Origin: CAZPWQ01 sp964590495 | GTDB taxonomy: Bacteria; Bacteroidota; Rhodothermia; Balneolales; Balneolaceae | Length of the DNA stretch: 20,436 nt | NCBI GenBank assembly: GCA_964590495.1 | Contig: CAZPWQ010000058.1 | Coordinates: forward strand, 1 to 20,436 | Direction: 5' to 3' | Shown: positions 7,876 to 15,142 of the stretch, in pieces | Layout of the letters: every line of letters starts with the position of its first letter | Numbering within the stretch: position 1 is the first letter of the stretch | Notes under the pieces: model-generated | Databases searched by the model: none | What the model was told of the DNA's origin: nothing | Seen by the model: only the letters and a program-made list of their open reading frames with translations | Program-made: the position numbers and the translations under genes

Positions 7876-8784
7876 CTATGGTGCTTCCGTGGAAAAATTA
7901 TCCTCAGCTTCCCGCGCAAGATCTATCACCAACTGTGTATACAGGCTGCTGGGATTATATCTGAATACTGCTTTTTCAACACTTCCGGTCCTTTCTTTGA
8001 AATATGCGAGATAATTACCGACTGACAAAATATTGTTATTCATGTCGTAAAGATCGTCCCCTACAAACCATTTATTAAGGGAATAGGGAATGAATTGAGC
8101 AAAAGACATAGCGCCTGCATAACTTGATTTCATCTCGAAGACATCGAGGTTGCGCTTATCCGCAAAAATCAGAAGCTCCTCCAGTTGTGCCTTGGCAAAA
8201 TCAGCTCTGTAGTCGACAGCATACATCGATACATAGGTGTTGAAGGGATTATAATTGCCTGAATTTAAACCGAAATCCGACTCAACACCTAGAATAGCCG
8301 AAATAACATATCTCGAAATACCATAAGTTTCCTCGGCTTTTTTCAGTTGATCGGTATGGGTATTAATAAAGTCATTAATTCGGGCTGCTTTATCAGTGAA
8401 ATTGAGAATCTGCTTATACTCAGTAATTCCCAGCGATTTTTTTTCAGCTGAACCTGTAAACTTCTTGTTTATACTTTCATATATCTCAAACCTGGAATCC
8501 TGTAATAGGTCGTTGATTGTTAATCCTTTTGCTCCTAATTGTTCGGCAAGCGAGGAAAGACTTTTTTCATATTTTTCATATGCAGACAGGCTGTCGGATT
8601 CAGTCAGTAAAAAATTATAGAGCATATGCTGACTCAATGTCTGGTTAGAAGGGGGATATTCTACAATAGATGCTTCTCCCGGTTCCGAATAGCCGTGGCT
8701 TTGACCTGGTATTATGGCCAGTAAAAAAATAAGCAAGAGTGCCGGAGAGCTGATTTTCAAAAGGGGATTCGTCATGGTTTTCAT
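7876..8784 (-). CDS. Periplasmic lytic murein transglycosylase, MltB-like (SLT_2 family)
   Basis: It cleaves the MurNAc-GlcNAc bond of peptidoglycan with formation of 1,6-anhydroMurNAc. The protein is 302 aa. Residues 1-31 form a Sec signal peptide (basic start, then SPALLLIFLLAIIPGQSHG) without a lipobox, so it is probably soluble in the periplasm. The catalytic domain spans about 150-290. SAILGVESDFG holds the likely catalytic Glu168. Then come YRADFAKAQLEELL, SSYAGAMSFAQFIPYS (a family signature), DLYDMNNNILSVGNYL and a C-terminal FRYNPSSLY loop that binds the peptidoglycan strand. All match the MltB pattern. Residues 35-145 are helical and less conserved. A second in-frame ATG at 8775 would drop only three residues. 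No Shine-Dalgarno is visible. The gene stands alone and is divergent from the GMC dehydrogenase. Confidence 0.88.
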   Translation of the reverse strand: MKTMTNPLLKISSPALLLIFLLAIIPGQSHGYSEPGEASIVEYPPSNQTLSQHMLYNFLLTESDSLSAYEKYEKSLSSLAEQLGAKGLTINDLLQDSRFEIYESINKKFTGSAEKKSLGITEYKQILNFTDKAARINDFINTHTDQLKKAEETYGISRYVISAILGVESDFGLNSGNYNPFNTYVSMYAVDYRADFAKAQLEELLIFADKRNLDVFEMKSSYAGAMSFAQFIPYSLNKWFVGDDLYDMNNNILSVGNYLAYFKERTGSVEKAVFRYNPSSLYTQLVIDLAREAEDNFSTEAP

Positions 8785-9175
8785 TTATTTCTCTCTACAA
8801 AATTTTTATTAGATATGATGCGGTTATAATAATAAATATTACATAATAATACCAGTTAACATTACATAAAAATGGCTTTTAAACTGTTCAGCAGCAGCTT
8901 CTTCCCGCTTTTATAAATTGTAAGTTACTGTCCGGGAAAAGCTTACTTTATTTCTATTTATCTAACTGCGGGGCAATGGGATTTTATATCAGGACTAGCA
9001 ATCTGCTTTTTAATTCAGATCTTGTAATGCCTGCAGGGCCAGGATATACTGTAGTCATTTGGGTATATTTTTAAAAATATTTCCTGTGAAGAATAGACAT
9101 TGTCTATACTCACTGTTAGATTAGGCTTCGGAAAGCAGCGACTTTTCAAAAAATAAAATACCCGGGGATAACTCT
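8785..9175. other. Intergenic region upstream of the GMC dehydrogenase operon, with two palindromes
   Basis: No gene is seen in these 391 nt, which lie between the divergent transglycosylase and dehydrogenase genes. It is strongly AT-rich near the transglycosylase start. Two perfect palindromes lie close to the dehydrogenase start: ATATTTTTAAAAATAT at 9065-9080 and ATAGACA-T-TGTCTAT at 9093-9107. They are listed separately as a candidate control region. No clear -33/-7 pair was found. Confidence 0.5.
9065..9107. promoter_or_regulatory. Paired palindromes, candidate operator of the dehydrogenase operon
   Basis: The 16-bp AT-only palindrome (9065-9080) and the 15-bp palindrome ATAGACA-T-TGTCTAT (9093-9107) are both exact. 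The second lies 68 nt upstream of the ATG at 9176, where repressor sites are common. Nothing else in the region explains them. The protein that would bind is not encoded nearby. Confidence 0.35.
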
Positions 9176-10888
9176 ATGCAGATAAAAGAAAGTCCGAAAG
9201 AATACGATATTTGTATTGTCGGTTCAGGAGCCGGAGGTGGGATGGCCGCCCATGAACTTACGAAAGCCGGTGCTGATGTCGTCATGCTTGAGGCTGGCGG
9301 TTGGTTCGATTCACAGGACTTTTCTATGTTTACCTGGTCGTATGAATCACCTCGCCGCGGTGCCAGTACGAGATTGCAGCCATTCGGTGAATTCGATGCC
9401 TGCTTCGGGGGATGGGATATCGAAGGTGAGCCTTATACCACATCTGAAGGCACTGATTTTGAATGGTTTCGCGGAAGGATGCTCGGCGGACGCACCAATC
9501 ACTGGGGACGTATTTCGCTTCGTTTCGGTCCGGATGATTTTCGGGTGAGAAGCATAGACGGAATGGGAGATGACTGGCCGATCGGTTACGAAGATATTAA
9601 GCCTTACTATGACCGCATCGACCGGCTTATTGGAGTTTTCGGTACCAATGAGGGTATTCACAACGAACCCGGAGGTATATATCTACCACCGCCCGAGCCG
9701 CGGTGCTATGAATACCTGATAAAGGATGCGTGTGACGGTATGGGAATACCGGTTATACCATCAAGGCTTTCCATATTAACGGAATCACATAACGGAAGGG
9801 CTGCCTGTCATTATTGTGGACAGTGTAACAGGGGATGTACAACCCACTCAAATTTTTCTTCTCCATCTGTTTTATTGCCGCCCGCACTGGAAACGGGTAA
9901 TCTGGAGATTATCAACCATGCCATGGTCCGTGAAGTCACCTATAAAGATGGAAAAGCCGCGGGTGTTTCGTATGTCAATAAAGAAGATCGCAAAGAATAT
10001 AAAGTCAGGGCAAAAGTTGTCGTTCTTGCCGCAAGTGCCTGTGAGTCGGCGCGATTGTTGCTGAATTCAAAATCGACAGATTTTCCTGATGGTCTGGCTA
10101 ATTCCAGCGGTATGGTTGGTAAGTACCTGATGGATACTACCGGCACTTCGGTGGCGGGAGTAATTCCCGATTTGATGAATATGCCCGCCCACAACGAAGA
10201 TGGTACAGGTGGTATGCACCTGTATATACCGTGGTGGCAGGATAACAGTAAGCTTGATTTTGCCCGCGGATATCATGTTGAACTGTGGGGTGGTCGCGGG
10301 ATGCCGAGTTATGGATTTATGGGCGGAATACAGAATTACAGTGATCTGTACCAGGATCGCCCGATGGGCGGTGGTGGTTATGGCAAACAACTGAAAGAGG
10401 ATTATCGCCGATATTACGGTTCTATTGTAGGTCTGTCGGGACGCGGTGAAAGTATTGGATATGAAGACAACTACTGTGAGATTGATCCCGATGTGGTCGA
10501 TGAATGGGGGATACCGGTCCTGAGATTCAACTACGAGTGGAGTGATCAGGAATATAACCAGGTGAGACATATGCAGCATACATTCCGCAATATTATTGAT
10601 GAAATGGGAGGAACGTCTCTGTGGGATATGCCTTCCAAAGAGGATGGGTATGGTATATCCAAACCCGGCGAAATAATCCACGAAGTCGGAACGACAAGAA
10701 TGGGCAATGACCCGGATACTTCGGTTCTCAACAAGTATTGCCAGGCACACGATGTAGATAATCTGTTTGTAGCCGATGGTGGTCCGTTTGTGTCACAGCC
10801 GCATAAAAATACCACGTGGACACTCCTGGCGCTTTCGATGAGAACTTCAGAGTATATCGCCGATCAGCTGAATAAAGGAAATCTTTAA
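9176..10888 (+). CDS. GMC-family FAD-dependent sugar/alcohol dehydrogenase, large subunit
   Basis: A flavoprotein dehydrogenase of the glucose-methanol-choline family, most like the catalytic subunits of membrane-bound gluconate 2-dehydrogenase / glucoside 3-dehydrogenase complexes. The 570-aa protein begins with the FAD Rossmann loop IVGSGAGGG (residues 14-22) and the ribose-binding E39 (VMLEAGG). The second FAD motif GRMLGGRTNHWG is near residue 100. Residues 211-221 read CHYCGQCNRGC, a CxxCxxCxxxC pattern. The C-terminal block has HEVGTTRMG (from H502), DNLFVADGG and PHKNTTW with the likely catalytic H543 and N546-type partner. It has no signal peptide. In this family the large subunit travels through the Tat pathway bound to its small subunit, which is encoded 13 nt downstream. 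The start is ATG after an AT-rich stretch, without a clear Shine-Dalgarno. Substrate is inferred as a sugar or glycoside only. Confidence 0.88.
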   Translation: MQIKESPKEYDICIVGSGAGGGMAAHELTKAGADVVMLEAGGWFDSQDFSMFTWSYESPRRGASTRLQPFGEFDACFGGWDIEGEPYTTSEGTDFEWFRGRMLGGRTNHWGRISLRFGPDDFRVRSIDGMGDDWPIGYEDIKPYYDRIDRLIGVFGTNEGIHNEPGGIYLPPPEPRCYEYLIKDACDGMGIPVIPSRLSILTESHNGRAACHYCGQCNRGCTTHSNFSSPSVLLPPALETGNLEIINHAMVREVTYKDGKAAGVSYVNKEDRKEYKVRAKVVVLAASACESARLLLNSKSTDFPDGLANSSGMVGKYLMDTTGTSVAGVIPDLMNMPAHNEDGTGGMHLYIPWWQDNSKLDFARGYHVELWGGRGMPSYGFMGGIQNYSDLYQDRPMGGGGYGKQLKEDYRRYYGSIVGLSGRGESIGYEDNYCEIDPDVVDEWGIPVLRFNYEWSDQEYNQVRHMQHTFRNIIDEMGGTSLWDMPSKEDGYGISKPGEIIHEVGTTRMGNDPDTSVLNKYCQAHDVDNLFVADGGPFVSQPHKNTTWTLLALSMRTSEYIADQLNKGNL

Positions 10889-10901
10889 AAACTCACGTAT
10901 T

Positions 10902-11501
10902 ATGGACAGACGAGAAGCTTTAAAAACATTATCTCTTGGCACGCTGGCTGCCAGTTTTGCCATGACCGGCTGCGAGACGACTCCTGAAGAAGCTGCAAAA
11001 CAGCACAAATTCTGGAAACATGTTACCGAAGGGGATCTTGAAAAATGGGAGACACAATTTTTTACTGATCATGAGTTTGAAACCGTTCGACAACTGGCAA
11101 ATATGATTATTCCGGCAGATGAACGCTCCGGAAATGCCGAAGATGCAGGAGTTCCCGAGTTTATAGATTTCATGATGCTTGATCGTCCCGAATATCAGAC
11201 ACCCATTCGCGGAGGTTTGAATTGGCTGGATGTACAATGCCAAAAAATGTTTGAAGCTAATTTCATTGATTGTTCCGGGGATGAAAAAACGACAATCCTT
11301 GATGAAATCGCTTATCCGGATATAGCAAAGCCTGAAATGCAGGCAGGGGTTGCATTCTTTAATCGATTCAGGGACCTGGTTGCTTCAGGTTTTTGGTCCA
11401 GTAAAATAGGGATCGAGGATATAGGTTATATAGGTAATCAGGCGCATAACTGGCAGGGGTGCTCACATGAAGCTCTTAACCATTTGGGGATTGGTAAATA
11501 A
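10902..11501 (+). CDS. Gluconate 2-dehydrogenase subunit 3-like small subunit, Tat/lipoprotein signal
   Basis: The 199-aa partner of the preceding flavoprotein (gluconate 2-dehydrogenase subunit 3 family). The N-terminus, MDRREALKTLSLG, has the twin-arginine pattern RRxxLK (R3, R4). It is followed by a hydrophobic stretch ending AMTGC, so Cys24 is a plausible lipidation site and the subunit may anchor the complex in a membrane. The family core follows: FFTDHEFETVRQLANMIIPADERSG, then EDAGVPEFIDFMM, with the typical acidic and proline positions. The end (GYIGNQAHNWQGCSHEALNHLG) contains a His/Cys cluster. In related dehydrogenases this subunit carries the folded catalytic subunit through the Tat system and stabilises it. 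It is 13 nt downstream of the large subunit, so co-transcribed. No cytochrome c gene follows, although related complexes use one as electron acceptor. Confidence 0.85.
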   Translation: MDRREALKTLSLGTLAASFAMTGCETTPEEAAKQHKFWKHVTEGDLEKWETQFFTDHEFETVRQLANMIIPADERSGNAEDAGVPEFIDFMMLDRPEYQTPIRGGLNWLDVQCQKMFEANFIDCSGDEKTTILDEIAYPDIAKPEMQAGVAFFNRFRDLVASGFWSSKIGIEDIGYIGNQAHNWQGCSHEALNHLGIGK

Positions 11502-11518
11502 AAAGGGCTAGAGTCATA

Positions 11519-11692
11519 ATCCAACCACCCCTTAATCCCCTCCTTCATAAGGAGGGGAAAGCTTATCGGAGATATTTCAAACTGCTCATTCTTCATTCAG
11601 GTACTGGTTCTTGTGATTAAGTGTTTTAAAAATTTACCATGGTAACAAAGTACTCCCCTCCTTATGAAGGAGGGGCCGGGGGTGGTTGGATT
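11519..11692. repeat. 174-bp nested inverted-repeat element (REPIN/MITE-like)
   Basis: The ends AATCCAACCACCCC (11519-11532) and GGGGTGGTTGGATT (11679-11692) are exact reverse complements. Just inside each end is a 21-nt palindrome with arms CCCCTCCTT/AAGGAGGGG: 11537-11557 on the left and 11655-11675 on the right. The unit is therefore two roughly 38-nt palindromic modules facing each other around about 97 nt of AT-rich DNA. No open reading frame or obvious target-site duplication is seen. Related C-rich/G-rich palindromes are common between genes in Bacteroidota (recollection). It lies after the dehydrogenase operon and may also end its transcript. Confidence 0.7.
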
Positions 11693-11719
11693 GACAGAAC
11701 TTTGTACTCAATTAATAAT

Positions 11720-11753
11720 AAAAAAAGCCCGCTCCCTCATCGGGAGCGGACTT
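11720..11753 (-). terminator. Rho-independent terminator of the cold-shock gene
   Basis: On the minus strand CCGCTCCC, a 5-nt loop and GGGAGCGG form an 8-bp GC-rich stem (plus-strand arms 11729-11736 and 11742-11749). After one mismatched base pair the strand runs into T7 (plus-strand A7 at 11720-11726). It begins about 25 nt beyond the csp stop at 11778, in the right orientation. Confidence 0.9.
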
Positions 11754-11777
11754 CATAGTATCTGTATAAATCAGAAA

Positions 11778-11993
11778 CTATTTATATTCCAGGCTTTGAA
11801 CTTCAACAGCGCTTAAACCTTTATCGGTTTCTTCGACATTAAATTCAACTTTTTCGCCGTCTTCAAGTCCTTGATTATAGCCTAAATTTTCTACGTTGTT
11901 ACGGTGGACGAATACATCTTTGCCTCCATCCTCTGGTTCAATAAATCCAAAACCTTTCTCGACATCGAACCATTTTACTTTACCTTGTTGCAT
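11778..11993 (-). CDS. Cold-shock domain protein (CspA family)
   Basis: A 71-aa single-stranded nucleic-acid-binding protein that acts as an RNA chaperone or transcription antiterminator. It is one OB-fold cold-shock domain with both RNA-binding motifs intact: RNP1 KGFGFI at residues 13-18 and RNP2 DVFVH at 26-30, after the usual GKVKWF start. The length is the family norm; the C-terminus (LSAVEVQSLEYK) is slightly longer than E. coli CspA. The gene is monocistronic with its own terminator. Its start codon faces a 437-nt region shared with rel, leaving room for the long structured leader typical of csp mRNAs, though I could not identify conserved leader boxes. Csp genes are often cold- or growth-phase-controlled; the sequence does not show which applies here. 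Confidence 0.95.
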   Translation of the reverse strand: MQQGKVKWFDVEKGFGFIEPEDGGKDVFVHRNNVENLGYNQGLEDGEKVEFNVEETDKGLSAVEVQSLEYK

Positions 11994-12430
11994 AATATAT
12001 ATAGTATTTTTGCACCTTGGATGTTCATCTAAGTTATGAAAGAATTGCCTAATGCATCATTCCAGAAAGATTACTTATCGCAGGTGGGAATTAAATATAA
12101 CACCATAATTTAAGGCATATCCAGTATAATTTCCATTGTTATTTTCCGTCCGTCATAGAAGATATCTTCACTAAGAGAATATACTGGTATTTTAACTGTA
12201 AACTAATTTTGGGCCGGCAGACGTTATAAAGGCGTCCGCTTTCATTATATCCGTCTATTTCATCTGTAACTTACGGCGTGTGAATTCACGGGGATCGATA
12301 GAAACGAAACACGCAAAGTGGAATGTATGTTAAACGAATTGGTATTTCAACGAACAGTTTCTTTATTTGAATGCAGGGGACACAACAGGCGTTATAAAAG
12401 CTTGTAAACCAAAAATGCGTAAATTAACAC
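11994..12430. other. Divergent csp-rel intergenic region
   Basis: No gene is seen in 437 nt. Possible structures are a hairpin GCAGACG/CGTCCGC at 12217-12239 (one mismatch, 9-nt loop), an exact GCGTGT (12276-12281) / ACACGC (12309-12314) pair, and an overlapping palindrome GTGAATTCAC. The last two cannot form at once. The part next to csp is the presumed csp promoter and leader; the part next to rel contains the candidate rel promoter. Confidence 0.45.
12339..12369 (+). promoter_or_regulatory. Candidate Bacteroidetes-type promoter for rel
   Basis: TTG (12339-12341) is followed after 20 nt by TTTATTTG (12362-12369), matching the TAnnTTTG -7 box at all fixed positions but one. Transcription would start near 12376, giving a leader of about 55 nt. 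The call rests on consensus fit only. Confidence 0.35.
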
Positions 12431-14677
12431 ATGCCAGAAGCCAAAACGACATATAATTATGATGTCGATAATTATGAGCTCGACCCTCCACAGCAGCAGG
12501 ATCTGGAGGAGTTGTTAAAGGTATGCCGGGAAAACCTTGATTCTGTAGATGAATCGATGGTTATTCGCGCATTTAAGCTATGCTACATTTCCCATGAAGG
12601 AATTACCCGGGCCTCGGATGAACCCTACTATTATCATCCGGTTGCTGTAGCCAAGATCGTCGCCTCGGAAATCAATATTGATGATGTATCGGTAGTTTCG
12701 GCATTGCTGCACGATACGGTGGAGGATACAGAAGTAACCCTTGGGGATATTGAAAACCAGTTCGGCGATGTGGTAGCCCATCTTATCGACGGTGTCACCA
12801 AAATTTCCGGTGTTTTTAAGAGCAGGGATACCAAACAGGCCGAGACTTTTATGAAGCTTTTACTGTCGATGGCTGAAGACCTGCGGGTTGTATTGATCAA
12901 GTTTGCCGACCGGCTTCATAATATGCGGACTATCCAGCACCTACGCCGGGAAAAACAGATGCAGATTGCAACTGAAACAATGGAACTGTATGCTCCGCTG
13001 GCACACCGGTTCGGGCTGTTCAATATTAAAAGTGAACTTGAGGATCTCTGCTTTAAAGTCATTGATCCGAACTCATTCAAGTTTATTGCACGAAAGCTCC
13101 GTGAAAAACGTGAGGCCCGCGAGATCTTTATTGAAGAGTTTATGAAGCCGATCCGGGATGAACTTGAAAACCAGGGTTTCAGGTTTGAAATCAAAGGGCG
13201 GCCGAAACATATTTATTCGATCTTTCGCAAAATGCAGCGTCAGCAAAAACCCTTTGAAGAGATTTATGATCTGTTCGCAATCCGTGTTATTCTGGAAGAC
13301 CCGCACAGCAAAGAAGATTGCTGGCGCGTATATTCCATCATTACTGACTGGTATACGCCTATTCCCAAACGTTTCCGGGATTTTATCTCGGTACCTAAAG
13401 CCAATGGCTACCAATCGCTGCACACAACGGTTATTACCAAAAAGGGTCGCAAAGTAGAGGTTCAGATTCGTACCCGCCAGATGGATGATATCGCTGAAAA
13501 AGGATTGGCTGCCCATTGGAAATACAAAGAGGGTAAGGGAGGTTCCGAAACGCTCGACAAATTTGTGACCTGGGTGCGGGATGTACTTGAAAACCCGCGT
13601 CCTGACGCAGCTACTGAGTTCGTAAAAGATTTTCAGCTGAATCTTTATCAGGATGAGATCTATGTATTTACGCCGGATGGTGAACTTCGAACACTACCGA
13701 AAGATGCGACACCGATAGATTTCGCTTTTGACATCCATAGTGAAATAGGTGAACAGGCTATTGCGGCTAAGATAAATGGCAAAATGGCACCACTCCGCCA
13801 AAAGCTGGATATTGGTGACCAGGTTGAGATTATAACGGGGAATAAAATTAATCTGAACCCTGATTGGATAAATGATGTTGTTACTCACAAGGCAAAATCC
13901 CGGATTCGCCAGTATATTAAGCAGAAAGAGCGTAAAACTGCTGATGAGGGACGCGAACTATGGGAAAAAAGAGCAGAGCGTGCCAATATACAGATATCTG
14001 ACCAGGAATTAATGAAAGTGGCGCAAAAACTAAAGTTTGAGTCCACACAGCAGCTTTTTTACGATATTGGATCAGGTCAGTTTGATGTAAACGAATTATT
14101 CAACACCGTTAAACAATATACGAGTAAAGGACGTGTTGAAGAAAGTCAAGAGGACGAAAGACCGGATTCTGTAAGTGAAGAAAAAATTCAGGAAACATAT
14201 ATCCAGGCTGCGCGTTCTTTAGATGACAAGAAAGCTCTCATCATAAATGGTGAGTTGACAAATGTTAAATATTCATATGCTAATTGCTGTAACCCGATTC
14301 CCGGTGACGACGTGATAGGATTTATCAGTCGAGTCGGGGATGTAAAGATTCATCGATCCAATTGTAAAAACATCCGTCATCTGATTCAGACCGACGGCGA
14401 ACGAATTGTAGATGTTTCATGGGCTAAAAATATTGATTCCAAGTTTCTTGGTGCTGTCAAAGTGGTCGGCGAAGACCGCGTGGGCATGATAAACGACATA
14501 ACAGATATACTCTCGAAGTCGTTACAAACCAATATGAAAAGTATCAATGTTAACAGCGACAGCGGAATGTTTGAAGGTATACTTACCGTTTATGTGGATG
14601 ATATCGATCATCTTGATCGTATTATTGTCAGATTGCAAAAAATAGAAGGAGTTAAGAGTGTATTTCGCTACGAGTAA
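12431..14677 (+). CDS. rel: Bifunctional (p)ppGpp synthetase/hydrolase (Rel/SpoT)
   Basis: It makes and degrades the stringent-response alarmone (p)ppGpp in the cytosol. The 748-aa protein has the full long-RSH order. The HD hydrolase domain contains HPVAVA (from H69) and HDTVEDT at residues 94-100, with FADRLHNMRT further on. The synthetase domain has YDLFAIRV, RFRDFISVPKANGYQSLHT (from R314) and VEVQIRT. Next comes the TGS domain (IYVFTPDGELRTLPKDATPIDFAFDIHS), then a zinc-finger/RIS-type segment (NCCNPIPGDDVIGF...HRSNC) and a C-terminal ACT domain. Both active sites look intact, so it should be bifunctional. The charge motif is RFRD, not RxKD of many Rel enzymes, a conservative change. The start at ATG 12431 fits the family. 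The gene is probably transcribed alone. A weak AGGA/TCCT hairpin with T6 follows the stop near 14692-14707. Confidence 0.95.
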   Translation: MPEAKTTYNYDVDNYELDPPQQQDLEELLKVCRENLDSVDESMVIRAFKLCYISHEGITRASDEPYYYHPVAVAKIVASEINIDDVSVVSALLHDTVEDTEVTLGDIENQFGDVVAHLIDGVTKISGVFKSRDTKQAETFMKLLLSMAEDLRVVLIKFADRLHNMRTIQHLRREKQMQIATETMELYAPLAHRFGLFNIKSELEDLCFKVIDPNSFKFIARKLREKREAREIFIEEFMKPIRDELENQGFRFEIKGRPKHIYSIFRKMQRQQKPFEEIYDLFAIRVILEDPHSKEDCWRVYSIITDWYTPIPKRFRDFISVPKANGYQSLHTTVITKKGRKVEVQIRTRQMDDIAEKGLAAHWKYKEGKGGSETLDKFVTWVRDVLENPRPDAATEFVKDFQLNLYQDEIYVFTPDGELRTLPKDATPIDFAFDIHSEIGEQAIAAKINGKMAPLRQKLDIGDQVEIITGNKINLNPDWINDVVTHKAKSRIRQYIKQKERKTADEGRELWEKRAERANIQISDQELMKVAQKLKFESTQQLFYDIGSGQFDVNELFNTVKQYTSKGRVEESQEDERPDSVSEEKIQETYIQAARSLDDKKALIINGELTNVKYSYANCCNPIPGDDVIGFISRVGDVKIHRSNCKNIRHLIQTDGERIVDVSWAKNIDSKFLGAVKVVGEDRVGMINDITDILSKSLQTNMKSINVNSDSGMFEGILTVYVDDIDHLDRIIVRLQKIEGVKSVFRYE

Positions 14678-14813
14678 GTTTTACAGCATTTAGGAAATAT
14701 CCTTTTTTAAAATCCTCCAAATATAATATCATCCACCCAAAATGAGATGACCTTAAAAAATTTGGCGCTTGTCAATTAATTAAAGATTTTAAACCAAGGT
14801 TTTTGATAAGACT

Positions 14814-15140
14814 ATGATTACTTACACAAAAAGAGATATCGTCAGACGAGTAGCAGAGGAAATGGACGAGCCGATGGTTCAGACGGAACCCTGGGTTGAT
14901 TCAGTCCTGGTGGCATTACGAGAGACAATGATGGATGCTGATCCGACATGCCGGATCGAATTACGAGATTTTGGTGTTTTTGAGGTGAAAAAAACGAAAG
15001 CGAAGCCGAAAGCCCGTAATCCGAAGACCAATGAAGTGATTTACGTGCCGGCTCATCGCAAAACGCACTTTAAACCAAGTAAACTTTTAAAAGAATTTTT
15101 AAAACAACCCTTAGAAGAATTAGAAGGAGCGGATAATTAA
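14814..15140 (+). CDS. HU/IHF-family DNA-binding protein
   Basis: A histone-like nucleoid protein that bends DNA as a dimer. The 108-aa protein carries the family's N-terminal helical body (TKRDIVRRVAEEM), the core ELRDFGVFEVKK, the DNA-grasping beta arm KAKPKARNPKTNEVIYVPAH with its conserved RNPKT...V..P tip, and the closing helix THFKPSKLLKEFL. It is about 10-15 residues longer than E. coli HU because of an acidic tail (PLEELEGADN). It begins the four-gene cluster HU-ruvX-def-fmt and lies only 2 nt before ruvX, so these genes are probably one transcript. Whether it acts as generic HU or as a site-specific IHF-like protein cannot be told. It follows rel after 136 nt of AT-rich DNA, which presumably contains the operon promoter. 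Confidence 0.92.
   Translation: MITYTKRDIVRRVAEEMDEPMVQTEPWVDSVLVALRETMMDADPTCRIELRDFGVFEVKKTKAKPKARNPKTNEVIYVPAHRKTHFKPSKLLKEFLKQPLEELEGADN
15122..15129 (+). promoter_or_regulatory. Ribosome binding site supporting the GTG start of ruvX
   Basis: AGAAGGAG lies inside the end of the HU gene, 13 nt before GTG at 15143. The nearby ATG at 15153 is out of frame, so GTG is the best start for ruvX. Confidence 0.5.
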
Positions 15141-15142
15141 TT

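Noticed and set aside
10067..10750. Minus-strand 227-codon open frame inside the GMC dehydrogenase
   Set aside because: It is an antisense shadow of a gene with clear FAD and catalytic motifs; its composition is not that of a real protein.
11519..11692. Target-site duplication around the nested inverted repeat
   Set aside because: Flanks GAGTCAT and GACAGAA show no convincing direct repeat, so insertion by a classical transposase is not demonstrated.
12217..12402. Two CGTTATAAA stretches (near 12222 and 12390) upstream of rel
   Set aside because: Considered as repeated promoter or operator boxes, but the shared core is short and flanks differ; chance is likely in AT-rich DNA.
14692..14707. 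AGGA/TCCT hairpin with T-run after rel as a terminator
   Set aside because: The stem is only 4 bp; too weak to call.
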